Below, in pieces: positions 31,844 to 43,068 of a DNA stretch of 64,000 bases. Positions within the stretch are counted from its first letter, which is position 1; every line of letters begins with the position of its first letter. A model generated the notes under the pieces. The model was not told where the DNA came from. It searched no databases and worked only from the letters and a program-made list of their open reading frames with translations. The DNA is from Locusta migratoria (Eukaryota; Arthropoda; Insecta; Orthoptera; Acrididae): the NCBI GenBank assembly GCA_026315105.1, contig CM048744.1, positions 351,913,168-351,977,167 on the forward strand. The letters run 5' to 3'. The position numbers and the translations under genes are program-made.

Positions 31844-32742
31844 TCTAATATATAAAGCATAGTGTCCGTATGTTTGTACGTGTTGCATACAAATGTACAG
31901 TTTTGTTCCAATTTTTATGAAATTTTGTACACGTAAGCATCAATCCATCAGGACGGTCGCCGTAAGTGTAAGAATAACGTAAAAGACAGAGTTCACGTGA
32001 TATGACGTCATAAACAATGAGATGAGCGAAAAACTGTTGCATTTAGCGACAATGCTGCTAATTTTCTCCTAAACCATTGGACCGATTTTACCATATTTGG
32101 TAAACACATTCCTTACCGTGAGAACAATTGTTGCAGGGTTGACAATCACGTACGACACATGGTTCAGAAGATATGACGTCATAAACAATGGAAATCGCAA
32201 AAAAAAAAAAAAAAAAAAAAAAAAACGGTCACATAATGCAGCGAGAGTTTAAAAACACGTTATATGAGAATGAGAGTACTTAGCGACTTGCGACAAACTC
32301 TAAACATAATTTCAAACCTTTTTAAGCCTTTTCTCGCTGTCAACCACAGCAAAATGATGAAAGGAAAAAAAGTTTCTCGCTTAATATTTTTCCGCTGTTC
32401 ATGGAGTAAAACTATGGAATTCGGTGTGACGTTACAAATTATAATTAGTACATTACAAATTGTAGTTGCAGTAAATTTCACAGACAGTATACACACATAT
32501 AGTTGAATGTACCTTCTAAATTTTATCACATTCTGACACGTAGTTCATGGAATATGAGCACATAAACGGTAATGTTCATGGAAAACCGCCCCTTCCCGCG
32601 TAAAGTTTTAATCTATTACTTCTTTAGTACTAACTGTATTCCGAAGAGATTTTACAGACATACAGCCATTGTACAAATGAATATATACCTGAAAAATGGC
32701 TATAATAAATAAATACTCGGGCAACGCCAGGTTTTCAGCTAG
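31844..32742 (+). mobile_element. Non-autonomous Helitron C
   Basis: Starts TCTAATATATAAAGCATAG after host A (31843) and ends caggttttcagCTAG before host T (32743). The 3' part cgggcaacgccagg can form the usual subterminal hairpin. The body holds two copies of tatgacgtcataaacaatg (about 32000 and 32170) and a 30-base A run at about 32197-32226. It is 899 bp with no Rep/helicase. Confidence 0.9.
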
Positions 32743-32751
32743 TTTATTCAT

Positions 32752-33132
32752 ATATTCTGAGAATATGACATCATCTGCGATTGGGCAAAGCTGAAAATGT
32801 GTACCCAGCCGCTATTCTAACCCGGGTCTCCTGCTTTCTGGGCAGTTGCGCTGACCCCTACACCACAGGGGACACAGTGATCACCGCACCTGTATGTGAC
32901 GGGAGGCGTGCTTAGGTAGTCCTTGCAGGTGCGTTGATCACTGTGTCCCCAGTGGTGTAGGGGTCGGCGCAACTGCCTAGAAAGCAGGAGACCCGGATTC
33001 GAATACCGGCTGGGTACATATTTTCAGCTTTGCCCAATCGCAGTTGATGTCATATATTCTGTGAATATTAAATAATAACTGCAGGATCAGAAGTGGTCTC
33101 CGTTCTTTCGGAACTGACGCCACATGTATATA
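32752..33132. mobile_element. Foldback of two inverted tRNA-like units, 12-bp TSD
   Basis: The arms 32752-32892 and about 32926-33072 are inverted repeats, each with a tRNA-like module. The right one (32946-33014) has gtggtgtaggggtcggcgc and a B box ggattcgaatacc. The flanks tagtttattcat at 32740-32751 and 33133-33144 are identical. The left one includes the last three bases of Helitron C, so this insertion followed the Helitron. A single diverged right-hand unit lies at 43800-43925. Confidence 0.85.
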
Positions 33133-33144
33133 TAGTTTATTCAT

Positions 33145-36100
33145 AAATGCAATCGTTTTATGTATACATTACGTACTGTTTCAACAATGAATCGTGAGAG
33201 AACTGCAGACTTCTAATAGGGTTCTGTAATTTTTTTTATTTCCAGCAGTGCATAAGTCTCCCAAAATACTAATGCGGAGAGCGGCGACATGCGTTAGATT
33301 GCGGCGCAGTGTGAGATGGTCGTGATGGGAGCACGCGTGTCGCGCCTCTGGCAGTGTGGGCAGGGTGAAGAACCCCTGAATTATCCTGGCGGTCCTCGAG
33401 GCGCCCCGGCCCTCTTTTACGGTCCCGGCGCCGCGCATCTCCGGCGAAAATTACGATTTTATCGTCTCCGGGAGGGTGCGGCGCCTTGGACGACGCCCAG
33501 CGCCGTCTGGGAGACAGCCAGTCCATGGAGCCGAGACCTCTGCCCTGTCTGCGTCTCCAGACATCCGTCATCCAGCGACTGCGCTATGTCACGTACTGTG
33601 GGGACTTTTATTTTTATTCTTATCGTAGGCGACGATTATATGATGTGCAAGGCTTTCTTCGTCGATGTATTGCTTTACTAGGCTCTCAAAATTTTATAAC
33701 CGGGCCGCTGAAATTTTGCACTTGTAAAAGCTGTGCGTGTGTTGTGGATGTTGAACCTATCGTTAAATCAGACAGCAAAATGTTCATTAACACAGCTATT
33801 TGGTTTAATTATGGCCCTGATATTAATGTATATACTATTAAATAAGAAATAGTGCATTAAACTGATTATGTGCGCAACGGATATTTTAAACACAAAACAA
33901 CTGGGACAAGTCACCATTTGAAACAGACACTGACTATACTCAAAAATTTTGACTGCGAGAAAGATATTAAAAAACAACGAACCACTTTCTTAATGCTTGA
34001 CTGTGAGAATTTTATGCAGATCAGTTTCTGATTATTGAAATTTAGTATCACAGTCAATTAACTATCATTTACTATAGCACCAATAATGAAATCTGTTCAA
34101 CAATATTATTCAAATCAATACTCCACTTTAAATCCACTAATAATTAATTATTAAATGAAGGAAGTAGGTTAATTTTCTAACTACGTAAATGAAACAGGAA
34201 AGAAAGGTCAAGTTACTTATTATTAATAATCAGCATTACATTACCTACATAATACAACTTCAGACTTGCTGGCAAAGCAGCCTCTGCTCTACATCGGAGC
34301 CATACACACAACTCAACCGCTCTCTAAGCGAGCTGAACCACAAGTGCTACTCTCTCTCAGCGCGAGCTACAATGCTATGCAATACATGATCTTTGCCAAA
34401 GATGAAACTTCACACATATCGATACATACAGTAGAAGTGATATTATACATTTTCTTGCAAGCAAGTTACTCGATACAATACAGGAGGCACAATATTAGAC
34501 ATTTTCTTACAAAAATTATTTTTATGGACACCTTTCACTTGACGTTTACAAATAACAAGTGAAGAGCAAGAAGCGCGAGGCACTAATCGCTAGGAAGGAT
34601 CCAATCACAGCCCGATAAACACTTATATTGGTCACGTGCCGTGACGTCAAAGTTCCTGCTAGAGCACTGTATAGCACAAGCAGAACAATCCGCCATTTTG
34701 AATCCCACATTAAAGGTGCGCATTTAAAGGCTAATGCACACTTACGCTTTTTAATATGCTCTTACGGCCATTAAATATATTTTCCTAGCGCAGAAATATT
34801 ACAGCATAGTAAATTTACTGGCTTACATTTGACTGTAAGAGGCTAGCAACTTAAAGTTGGTGAGTAGAGGGCTATTTAGAGATATGATACATTCACTTAC
34901 ATTCCATATTAAAGCATATGTTGCCATTCTAAATTTGTACCAAATATAGTTAAAATTCGTTACAATTATCGTATTTTCTAGTTTATAAGTAGTACATCCA
35001 CATACGTTTACGGTAACTAAGAGTTGCATACGAGAACAGTTACAAAATAATGTTAAATTGCGTTACCGTACTTCCCGTATTGCCCCCTCTAATGTCTCGC
35101 ATATTTTACACATGCCGTATTTCAGAGAAGATTTTATGTCTTTCCTGTTGCCATTCTTTGCGAAGTTCAATTTATTATTTTTCTTTTTCATACATTATGT
35201 TCACAGCTTGACTAGGCAGTTAGGCCTACATATTCCAGTGTTGAAAGTCACACTTAATTTAAGGAATAAACTAATGTAAAATAATATAATTTAAAAACCA
35301 TTAAGTGGCTAAAGACAGCTGCACTCATGCATCACTTGAAAATACAATTTGTTAACTTTCAAAGTCTTTAATTTCTGTAGGAAAAATTAAATGCGAAGTA
35401 AAAACAAAATCCGAAATATTTCCGTACATGATTCCAGACTATTTTGCAAGACAATTATGCGAGACGCTTACAGAGAGATCTTTACAAACCGTAAAACAAT
35501 GACAGAGCGAGAGCAATGCAACTCCGGTTACTATTTATACTATATTTACGACAAATGATAACTGTGATTGCAATGTTTTGACCCAGCTACTCTATAACTT
35601 TAACTATTCTGACTTTACAAAGATATAACAAATTTCTTTAAAATTTTGAAAATATACGTAAATTCAGACTCTTTTTTTTTTTTTTTTAAATGTACTGAAA
35701 TGGATATTCCAATGTGATGACTGCGATGTAGTGTTACAGCTACAAGGCGGCGGCCGCTTCACATCCTGTCTGATCGACTGCCGTCCTTCTCGGCCAACTG
35801 CTCCTTATCGCCTTGCACCGCGTGAATCCGTGCCCTGTTGCAGGTTGCGCAAGCTGGCGTCAGAGGCAGTACTGCAGCTGTTGCGTCCGCTCCATTTCTG
35901 AAGGGTTAACTGTTACAGGGCCGCGCAGTTCACACTTACAACAGGCGCTCGCCTCTCTTTCGCTGCAATAAATCGTCTACCCTATTAGCTAAATAATGCT
36001 GTAAGTGTTACGGAAGCCTCATTCAGAACTAGTGTACTTTTCTCAGAAGGGATCGTGGTGTGGAAGTTGTAAATTTTCCTAGCGCTATTGATAATACATG

Positions 36101-36430
36101 ATGGATGAAGCACGGGCACACACAGTGCGACCAAAAAGATCCGTGACAGATTAGCTGGCCTTCATTAATTACGGGACGTGATTTAGATGTTTCCTCGATA
36201 GCCTCCCTCCTGGTGAGATTTTCCGTGACCTCCCCCCCTCCCCCAACGTAATCTCATGTGACATTTTTTCAAATTGCTTGTTTTAGTGTAAATGCATTAA
36301 ATGGTGCTTGATTACGTTGAGTTCATTTATTAAAAACAAAATGTCCTCAAAATTAGAGAAAATATGGAAGAGTATATAATATTTCAGGTGTGTCAAAAAG
36401 TAAGTAAGGAGAAGTGACCGTGCTTCGTTG
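33145..36430. other. 3.3 kb without recognised features
   Basis: GC-rich at 33300-33600 (palindromic cgccgtctgggagacagcc) and AT-rich elsewhere. A 16-base T run lies at about 35672-35687. ORFs up to 121 codons at 33316-33845 overlap in several frames and show no domain, and I see no SINE head, inverted repeat or LINE motif. Host single-copy sequence is possible. Confidence 0.5.
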
Positions 36431-37041
36431 AGACAGTATGTTTTTCATAACTGCGGGAAACTGGCCCGGGCTTCTACCCACGCAGCGTGAGAGGCGCCCG
36501 GGTGGCCATCCAACACTGAAGCTGCCGCGCATGTTGCGCCCCAATTCCGAAAAAAAAAGGAACAAAGAACGCGTGTGTATAAAGAGGCTGTCTATGCTTA
36601 GGGGAAAAAGCAGAGGGTACTGAGTTACTATGTGATGTTCGCATAACCGCGATACATATTCTGTAAGATTTAGCCTATTTTAGACTTGAAACAAGTATTA
36701 CTTACAAGCAACACCTTTGACCTAGATCGGTCGCAACCGCAAGAAACCATGCTTGGAATAACACAGGTCGACATGGATTCTGGGGTTTGGAAAGTAAGCG
36801 GTGTTCTTTACTAAATTTGTACTCCTGAATATGAAAATCATATCAGTTTTTTTCCATCACCCTCCGTTTTTTCTGCACAGCTAACCCCCATCCAACCCTA
36901 CCATTGGCTGCGAAATCTGTTATGCAATGTCCACAACTACAGAAATGTCGCAACGTTGCATTTTTTATTTGAAGGGAAGTCAGAGGGGGCTAATGAGCTT
37001 GAAGCTGACGTTCCATTATCGCCACAGAAATCAGTGAGTGA
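36431..37041. other. Unassigned, upstream of the 37-kb unit
   Basis: A GC-rich patch at 36460-36560 gives a 70-codon minus ORF without a known domain. No inverted repeat matching sequence downstream of 38751 was found by eye. Confidence 0.4.
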
Positions 37042-38751
37042 GTGCTACAGCTACAAGAAGGTGCTTTCGCGCTTTCTTGTGAGTGGTGGTATTTCACTAA
37101 AGGTGTGTTAAAAATGTCAGGAAGGCAGTGTGTGAATAGCCGAGATACATTTTGTTATATCTGTGGAAATTATGTGATACGTGCAAGACGTCGACAAATA
37201 ACAAAATTTGTGCAGAAGTCATATTTTACATATTTCGGTATGAAGCTAGACGATCAGGACAAGTCATTTGCTCCACAAATTGTGTGTTATACATGTGTGG
37301 AGCAGTTAAGGAAATGGAGTGAAGGTAAAATCAAGTGCTTGAACTTCGTAATTCCTATGGTATGGCGTGAACAGAAGAATCATGTTCACTGTTACTTCTG
37401 TATGACGAATGTAACGGGATACAACAGAAAAACATGAAAAACATATCGTATCCAAACTTAGAATCGGCAATTAGACCTGTTCCTCATGGCCCAGGGCTAA
37501 CAATCCCCTCTCCACCAACGTCAGTGGATTCTCTTAAATTCTCTGAACCAGATGTAAGTCAAGAAAGCAGTGAATCCGACTGTTCTGAGTGTGGTACCGA
37601 TTGTAGCCCAAAACCTCTTACTCAAACAGATCTTGACAATTTGGTGAAAGACTTAGGACTCTCAAAAGATGCAGCACAACCACTGGGATCACGTCTCAGT
37701 GAAAATAACTTACTTGCACACGGTACATCATATTCATTGTACAGAAATCGTGATAAAGATTTCAGGGAATTTTTTGTTGAAGATGGTTTAATGGTGTTCT
37801 GCAAAGACATCGCCGGATTGGTGATGAAAATGGGAGGTCAGAAGTATGAGAGCAAGGAATGGAGATTTTTTATAGATTCTTCAAAGTGAAGTTTGAAAGC
37901 AGTGTTGCTACATATTGGAAATGACCTAGGATCAATTCCAATTGCGTATTCAGTACATTTAAAAGAGACATACAATACCACGAAAATACTTCTAAAAAAT
38001 GTGAAGAACGAAGGACACCAGTTGATTATGTGTGGTGACTTTAAAGTGATTGGCATTCTTCTTGGTCAGCAAGCAGGGTATACTAAGATGCCTTGCTATA
38101 TGTGTGAATGTGACAGTAGAGCTTATCATGAGCGTTGGAGTAGGAGAGAGTGGCCTAAGAGGCAAAATCTGACAGTAGGATCAAAGAACATAGTGAATGA
38201 ACATTTGGTTAATCCAGATCACATTTTATTGCCTCCACTGCCCATCAAATTAGGACTCATGAAGCAATATGTTAAAGCACTGGACAAAACAGGAAACTGT
38301 TTCCAATACCTGTGTAGGCAATTCCCAAATCTATCGGCTGCAAAGTTGAAAGAAGGGATATTTGTTGGACCAGATATAAGGAAGTTGATGTCTGATGAGC
38401 ACTTTGGCAGTTCTATGATGGAATTAGAACTTCAAGCTGGGAGAAGTTTAAAAAATGTTGTGCATCGTTTCCTTGGCCAGAATAAGCAGCCTGATTACAA
38501 GGAAATAGTGGAAGACATGCTACAGTCCTCTAAACAGTTACGATGCAAGGTCTCTCTAAAACTACATTTTCTAATGTCACATTTGGCTGACACATCAGAG
38601 GAACTTAAAACTATGGAACATCATTATCAAGTTCGTTGGGGAATAAACATGATGGCTGAATACTGTTGGTGCATCACACGTGAAGGAGACGTGACACACA
38701 AGAGGAAGGATATGAAGCGTTCATTCATGGGCAAACGAAAACGGAAGTAAT
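37042..38751 (+). pseudogene. Cys-rich multi-domain gene-like unit, broken
   Basis: Intronless unit of three abutting frames. Frame 1 (37042-37437; an alternative start is the ATG at 37114) has CxxC pairs at residues 38/41, 82/85 and 117/120 around a basic RARRRQITKF and FAPQIVCYTCVEQLRKW, probably a zinc-binding domain. Frame 2 (37434-37889) begins NISYPNLESAIRPVPHGPG, then a Ser-rich linker and KEWRFFIDSSK. Frame 3 (37893-38751) has SLKAVLLHIGNDLGSIPIAY, LIMCGDFKVIGILLGQQAGY and a CYMCECDSR Cys cluster, and ends basic (KRSFMGKRKRK). The shift at the A run near 37430 and the TGA at 37887 look like single-base damage to one frame. I remember this as a recurrent, unnamed arthropod protein family; a transposon origin is inferred from the D-containing motifs and copy habit, not shown. 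Confidence 0.7.
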
Positions 38752-38754
38752 GCC

Positions 38755-39258
38755 TCTACGTGGTAAGCGCCCACCATAAGATTTGCTTCTTATAATTCAT
38801 ATGCCTTTCTTCCGATTCCTTTTTAAACACTTTACTGTTCCATTTCGTTTCCATTGTCCCGTAATTGATTTCCAATTTCATTGGGTGCAGAGTTAGACAA
38901 TGGTGAATATGATGATGATAGTGGTGGTGCAAAAACCTGACGTGCTACAGTAAAATAGGCTGCAGATTTGTGATCAGCAGGGTCAATTTAGTCAGAAATT
39001 CACATTTTCATGCAAACCCCAGACAAAAAGTCAAAATTTGTCGACCTATGCAACCAGCAGAACAGTGGTGTGCATCATTTCGATGCAAAACGCTGCACTT
39101 GTCTGCTAGCGGCATAGTGTAGCTGCACTAACTAGTGAGCCAGTTGCGTGAGTGGTATAGCTGCAATACGTATTTGTCTTTTGGAGTGTTCGTAGGCAAG
39201 TTACTGTCTACACTGTGTACAGTGCAGTGATATCATGAAAAGAATGTTTTTTAAAAAG
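38755..39258. other. Unassigned, downstream of the 37-kb unit
   Basis: AT-rich with a short GATGAT run at 38912-38920. No terminal repeat or tail could be defined. Confidence 0.45.
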
Positions 39259-39627
39259 CTCAAATGTTTGTAAATCTGAGATTCAACTGCTTTATTATTA
39301 GTCCCTAGCTTACAAACTACTTAAACTAAGCCGCAGCGGAGCGGCCGAGCGCATTGAGGCGCTATGCTGCGATGCACGAGGTCGTTCCCCGTCGGGGGTT
39401 TGATTCCCCCTCGGGCATGGATGTTTGTGTCTTCTTTAGTATAAGGTAGTCATAAGTATTATGTAGGTTTAGGGACTGATGACCCTGCAGTTAACTCCCA
39501 TTATCTTCACACAGATTTGAACTTAAAATAAGCTAAACTGACCTAAGGACAATACAAACGCTCATGCCCGAGGGAGGACTCGAACTCTCGACGGCGAACG
39601 GCCGCGCGCATCGCAGCACGCCGCGGC
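39259..39627 (-). repeat. SINE-B interrupted by another SINE
   Basis: The tail part is 39259-39330 (minus, starting gctcaaatgtttgtaa) and the body and tRNA head are 39533-39627 (gaggactcgaactctcgacg). The two halves rejoin cleanly when the inner SINE is removed. Confidence 0.9.
39331..39521 (+). repeat. SINE inserted in SINE, opposite strand
   Basis: The head starts ccgcagcggagcggccgagc, with B box gggggtttgattcccc and the ggactgatgacc box. The flanks cttaaactaag (39320-39330) and cttaaaataag (39522-39532) match 10 of 11. Confidence 0.9.
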
Positions 39628-39884
39628 TGAAGACAACTAGTCCTACGCGTGTGGTTCAAATATTAAGGACCAAGTGACGAAAAACTATATGAGAAGGATT
39701 ACTCATTTTGCAAGACTACAAGGTGCCAAACCACAAGTGAATCAGATGATTGTTATTTCAACGTGAAACTTCAGTTCGTGATTTACAATCAATTTGCTGC
39801 ACCTAGGTATAAGCCAATGTTGCAATATGCTTGGCTAAACTTGGGTATGACAATGACTACGAACAACATCATTTAAAAATATAA
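39628..39884. other. Unassigned sequence
   Basis: Short gap with nothing recognised. Confidence 0.5.
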
Positions 39885-40500
39885 TTAGAGTGGCTTTTGA
39901 TATTGATGATGTTTCTTGACTTCCGCAAGACGTTAAAATACCGTTCCCCATCGCCGCCTGATGAAGCAAGTGCGAGAATATGTAATATCGGACGAACTGT
40001 GTGACTGGATTGAGGCCTTCATAGCTAACAGAACGCATCATGTCGTTCTCAATGGCGAGAAGTCTTCAGACGTTAATATGATGCCATGCGTACCCCAGGA
40101 GTGTTACAGTATCGTTGCTTTTCATTATATAGACTTCGTAAATAACATCGGAAGTGCAGTGGGGCTTTTTGCGGATGATGCAGTAATGTATCGAGAAGTC
40201 GCAACACTGGTAGGTAGCGAAGTGCAGGATAACCTGCAGTATAACGACGCATATTGCAGAGAAAGGCAATTGTGACTCAATATAAAAAAGTGTAAAACGC
40301 TGGGAGTGGACATAAGGGGCGATTTGAAATGGAACGACCGTATAAATTCAATCGTGGGTAAGGCAGAGGGATTAGGGTTGAAATAGAAGCATAGAGGTAA
40401 TCATTTTTCCCGCAAACCATACACGACTGGAATAGCAGGAAGTGACGATGGTACGAAAAGTACCCTCTTCCACACACCGAGAGGTGGCTTGAGGAGTGTG
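39885..40500 (+). pseudogene. CR1-like LINE, eroded RT
   Basis: The frame at 39930-40275 reads VPHRRLMKQVREYVISDELC, DWIEAFIANRTHHVVLNGEK, CVPQECYS (where CR1-like elements have VPQGSVLG) and the catalytic GLFADDAVMY. The next frame has CKTLGVDIRGDLKWNDRINS. The 3' end accctcttccacacaccgag/gtggcttgaggagtgtg is typical of this LINE type. A SINE starts immediately after it. Confidence 0.75.
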
Positions 40501-40704
40501 GCCGGCCGCGGTGGCCGAGGAGACTGAGGCGCTCCAGTCACGGTCTGCACGGCCACTACGGTCGGGGGTTCGAATTCCCCCTCGGGCATGGATATTTGTG
40601 CCGTCCTTAGTCTTAGCTAGTTCATAAGTAGTTTGTAAGCTTAGGGACTGATGACCCCGCAGTTAAGTCCAATATGCTATACAAACATTTGAACATTTTT
40701 TTTT
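40501..40704 (+). repeat. SINE-A, full length
   Basis: Head gccggccgcggtggccgagg, B box gggggttcgaattccccc, tail ending in nine T. It abuts the LINE 3' end; no clear TSD. Confidence 0.9.
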
Positions 40705-41095
40705 GCAAATGGAGGCGTGCGCGTCAGCCGCTGTTTTCAGAACGATGACGTCACGTCATGTTATGTCATGCCTTGTCATCCACGCTGTACTATCACGGGA
40801 CTTCGCATCCCCCGTGTGGGGCGCCGGCCCGCCCCGCCGGCATTGGGATCGTTACTGTCTGTCGCCTGGCTACTGTACTGTAGATGCAGCGGCGCGGCGC
40901 GCTGCGGCGCAGCTGGTGCCTGGGCGTGACGTCACGGGGTGAGTCATGGGAAGCGACAAGTGTGCGCCTGCCTGCAGCAGAGGCGGGCACGCCCTGGCAT
41001 CGATTGCGTCACTGCGCGTGACGGGCCTCGCTACGGCACCTAATCTGGCCGCTTCCTGCTGCCAGGTGCACCATGTGAGGTAGGACAGCAGGTAT
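40705..41095. other. GC-rich unassigned sequence
   Basis: Rich in tgacgtca and ggcgcggcgcgctgcggcgc-type words and CpG. The ORFs in several frames are composition artefacts. It could be a CpG-rich host segment, but no promoter or exon can be defended. Confidence 0.4.
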
Positions 41096-41177
41096 GTTTG
41101 TAAGCTTAGGGACTGATGACCCCGTAGTTAAGTCCCATAAGTCCTACAACCATTTGAACATTTTTTTATTTTTATTT
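41096..41177 (+). repeat. SINE-A 3' end only
   Basis: Starts at tgtttgtaagcttagggac and ends in a T-rich tail; the tRNA head is absent. Confidence 0.8.
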
Positions 41178-41178
41178 C

Positions 41179-41329
41179 CTCCCGCGTCGGGGGTTCAAAT
41201 GCTCCCTCGGGCATGGATGTGTGTGTTGTCCTTACGTTAGTTTAACTTAGTTTAAGTAGTTTGCAAGGCTAGGGATTGATTGCAAACGTAGTTTGGTCCC
41301 ATAAGAATTACAAACATCTGAACATTTTT
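41179..41329 (+). repeat. SINE-B, 5'-truncated
   Basis: Begins in the T arm (cgtcgggggttcaaatgctc) directly after the previous SINE tail and ends caaacatctgaacattttt. Confidence 0.85.
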
Positions 41330-41627
41330 CTTTTTTAGGAATCCCATTTTTTTTTTTAATTTCGGATTTGGATTATCCTTGTAAAAATATGTAACTTTCG
41401 TATTGAAAGTTTAGTTTAGTTTGATGATAGGTGGCGCTGTAATCGTCAAAAATAAAAATGGAGTTAAAGATGGTTGAAAAAAGTAATATCTCGAACAAAT
41501 AGATATCGGACTGTTTCAGCAGACAGCGAAAAGTTGTTTCAGAAGGAACATTCCTATCAGGGATCAGATTAGCAGACCCTGGACGAGCATCTTCAACATT
41601 TCTATGAACCTCGAAGTACGAAGAAAT

Positions 41628-41631
<4 letters not shown>

Positions 41632-41694
<63 letters not shown>
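41632..41694. repeat. (CT)n microsatellite
   Basis: About 31 uninterrupted CT units. Long minus ORFs here (RERERE...) are artefacts. Confidence 0.98.
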
Positions 41695-41698
<4 letters not shown>

Positions 41699-41699
41699 C

Positions 41700-42172
41700 C
41701 GTTATCGTGTAACAATTGCGTATAGATGTGTACACTCCGAATCAACAATGAACAGTCTGACCACGAACTGAAAGAATGATCAGTCTTGCTTAATTGTATT
41801 GTGAAAGGTGTCACATTTTTTATCAAAAATATCAAAAAGTAATCTAATGTGTGTTTCTTTGACTTATTGCCGTTTTTCAACAATGCTTAAATAATTTTTA
41901 TTTTTGCTGATTACAGAGCAATGTATCCTAAAAACCAAAGTTAATTTTTCATACAAAAATAACCCTTTTTTCCTGAAGAATTCAGGTCTGTAATTAAAAT
42001 ATAAGGATTGCTATTTCAGATTGCAAAGTTACCTCCCCCCTTTCCCGTCCCCGGCGGTGGTGCAGGTTAATGGATGTTCGTCTTGGAGGTGATCAACTTT
42101 TTTGGTAACGTTTTTTATCCTATTTATATTTTCCAAATACTCCGAAAAACTGTTTTAAATGCCTCACACTGT
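41700..42172. other. Unassigned AT-rich sequence
   Basis: No recognised gene or repeat. Confidence 0.5.
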
Positions 42173-43068
42173 GTAGCCTTTCCCCAATGTTGTTCAACCT
42201 GTACATTGAGAAGGCAGTGAAGGAATGGAAGGAGAAGTTTGGACAGGGCATTAAAGGGCAGGGAGAAGAAATAAAAACATTGCGGTTTGCCGATCAGATA
42301 GTAATTCTGTCAGAGACCGCGAAAGATCTGGAAGAGCAACTGAATGGGATGGACAGTGTCTTGAAAGGAAGATATAAGATGAACATTAACAAGAGTAAAA
42401 CGAAGGTAATGGAATGCAATATCAGAAAATCAGGCGATGCTGAAGGAATTAGATTAGGTAATGAAACAATAAAAGTAATAGATGAATTTTGTTACTTGGG
42501 TAGCAAGATAACTTCTGATGGCCGAAGTAAAGAAGATAGAACATGCAGAATGGCTATGGGAAGAAAAACGTTTGTGAAGAAGCGAAACTTGTAACATCCA
42601 ATATTAATTTAAATGTTAGGAAGTTCTCTCTGAAAGAATTTGTCTGGAGTGTAGCATTGTATGGGAATGAAACGTGGACGATTAGGAGTTCAGATAAAAA
42701 GATGATAGAAGCTTTTGAAATGTGGTGCTACAGACGAATGATGAAAGTTAGATGGGTAGATCACGTAACTAATGAGGAGGTGCTTAACCGAATTGGGGAG
42801 AAAAGGAGTTTCTGGCATATCCTCACTAAGAGAAGGGATAGATTGGTTGGACACATTCTGAGACATCAAGGAATTGTCAACTTAGCATTAGAAGGAAGCG
42901 TGTGGAGTAAAAATCGTAGAGGGAGACCGAGGGACGAATACTGTAAGCAGATTCAAAAGGATGTAGGTTGCCGAACGTATTCTCATATGAAGAGACTTGC
43001 ACAGGACAGGGTAGCGTGGAGAGGTGCATCAAACTAGTCTGCGGACTGAAGACCACAACACACAGTGT
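42173..43068 (+). pseudogene. LINE (RTE/CR1-like), sister of the 14-kb copy
   Basis: Begins inside the RT at CSLSPMLFNLYIE-type sequence (SLSPMLFNLYIEKAVKEWKE) and carries LRFADQIVILSETAKDLEEQ, so the catalytic FADD is FADQ. It continues RKSGDAEGIRLGNETIKV and CYLGSKITSDGRSKED. A frameshift near 42555-42590 separates the first frame from the second (VTSNINLNVRKFSLKEFVWS, YRRMMKVRWVDHVTNEEVLN, KNRRGRPRDEYCKQ), which stops at 43035. The 3' end gtctgcggactgaagac matches the copy at 13861; the (CAA)n tail is short. Confidence 0.85.

Noticed and set aside
33316..33845. Overlapping ORFs of 100-121 codons
   Set aside because: Several frames on both strands are equally open in GC-rich DNA; composition effect.
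36353..36623. Small GC-rich ORFs on both strands upstream of the 37-kb unit
   Set aside because: No domain and mirrored openness on both strands.
41373..41883. Long minus ORFs rich in Arg-Glu
   Set aside because: They are translations of the (CT)n microsatellite.
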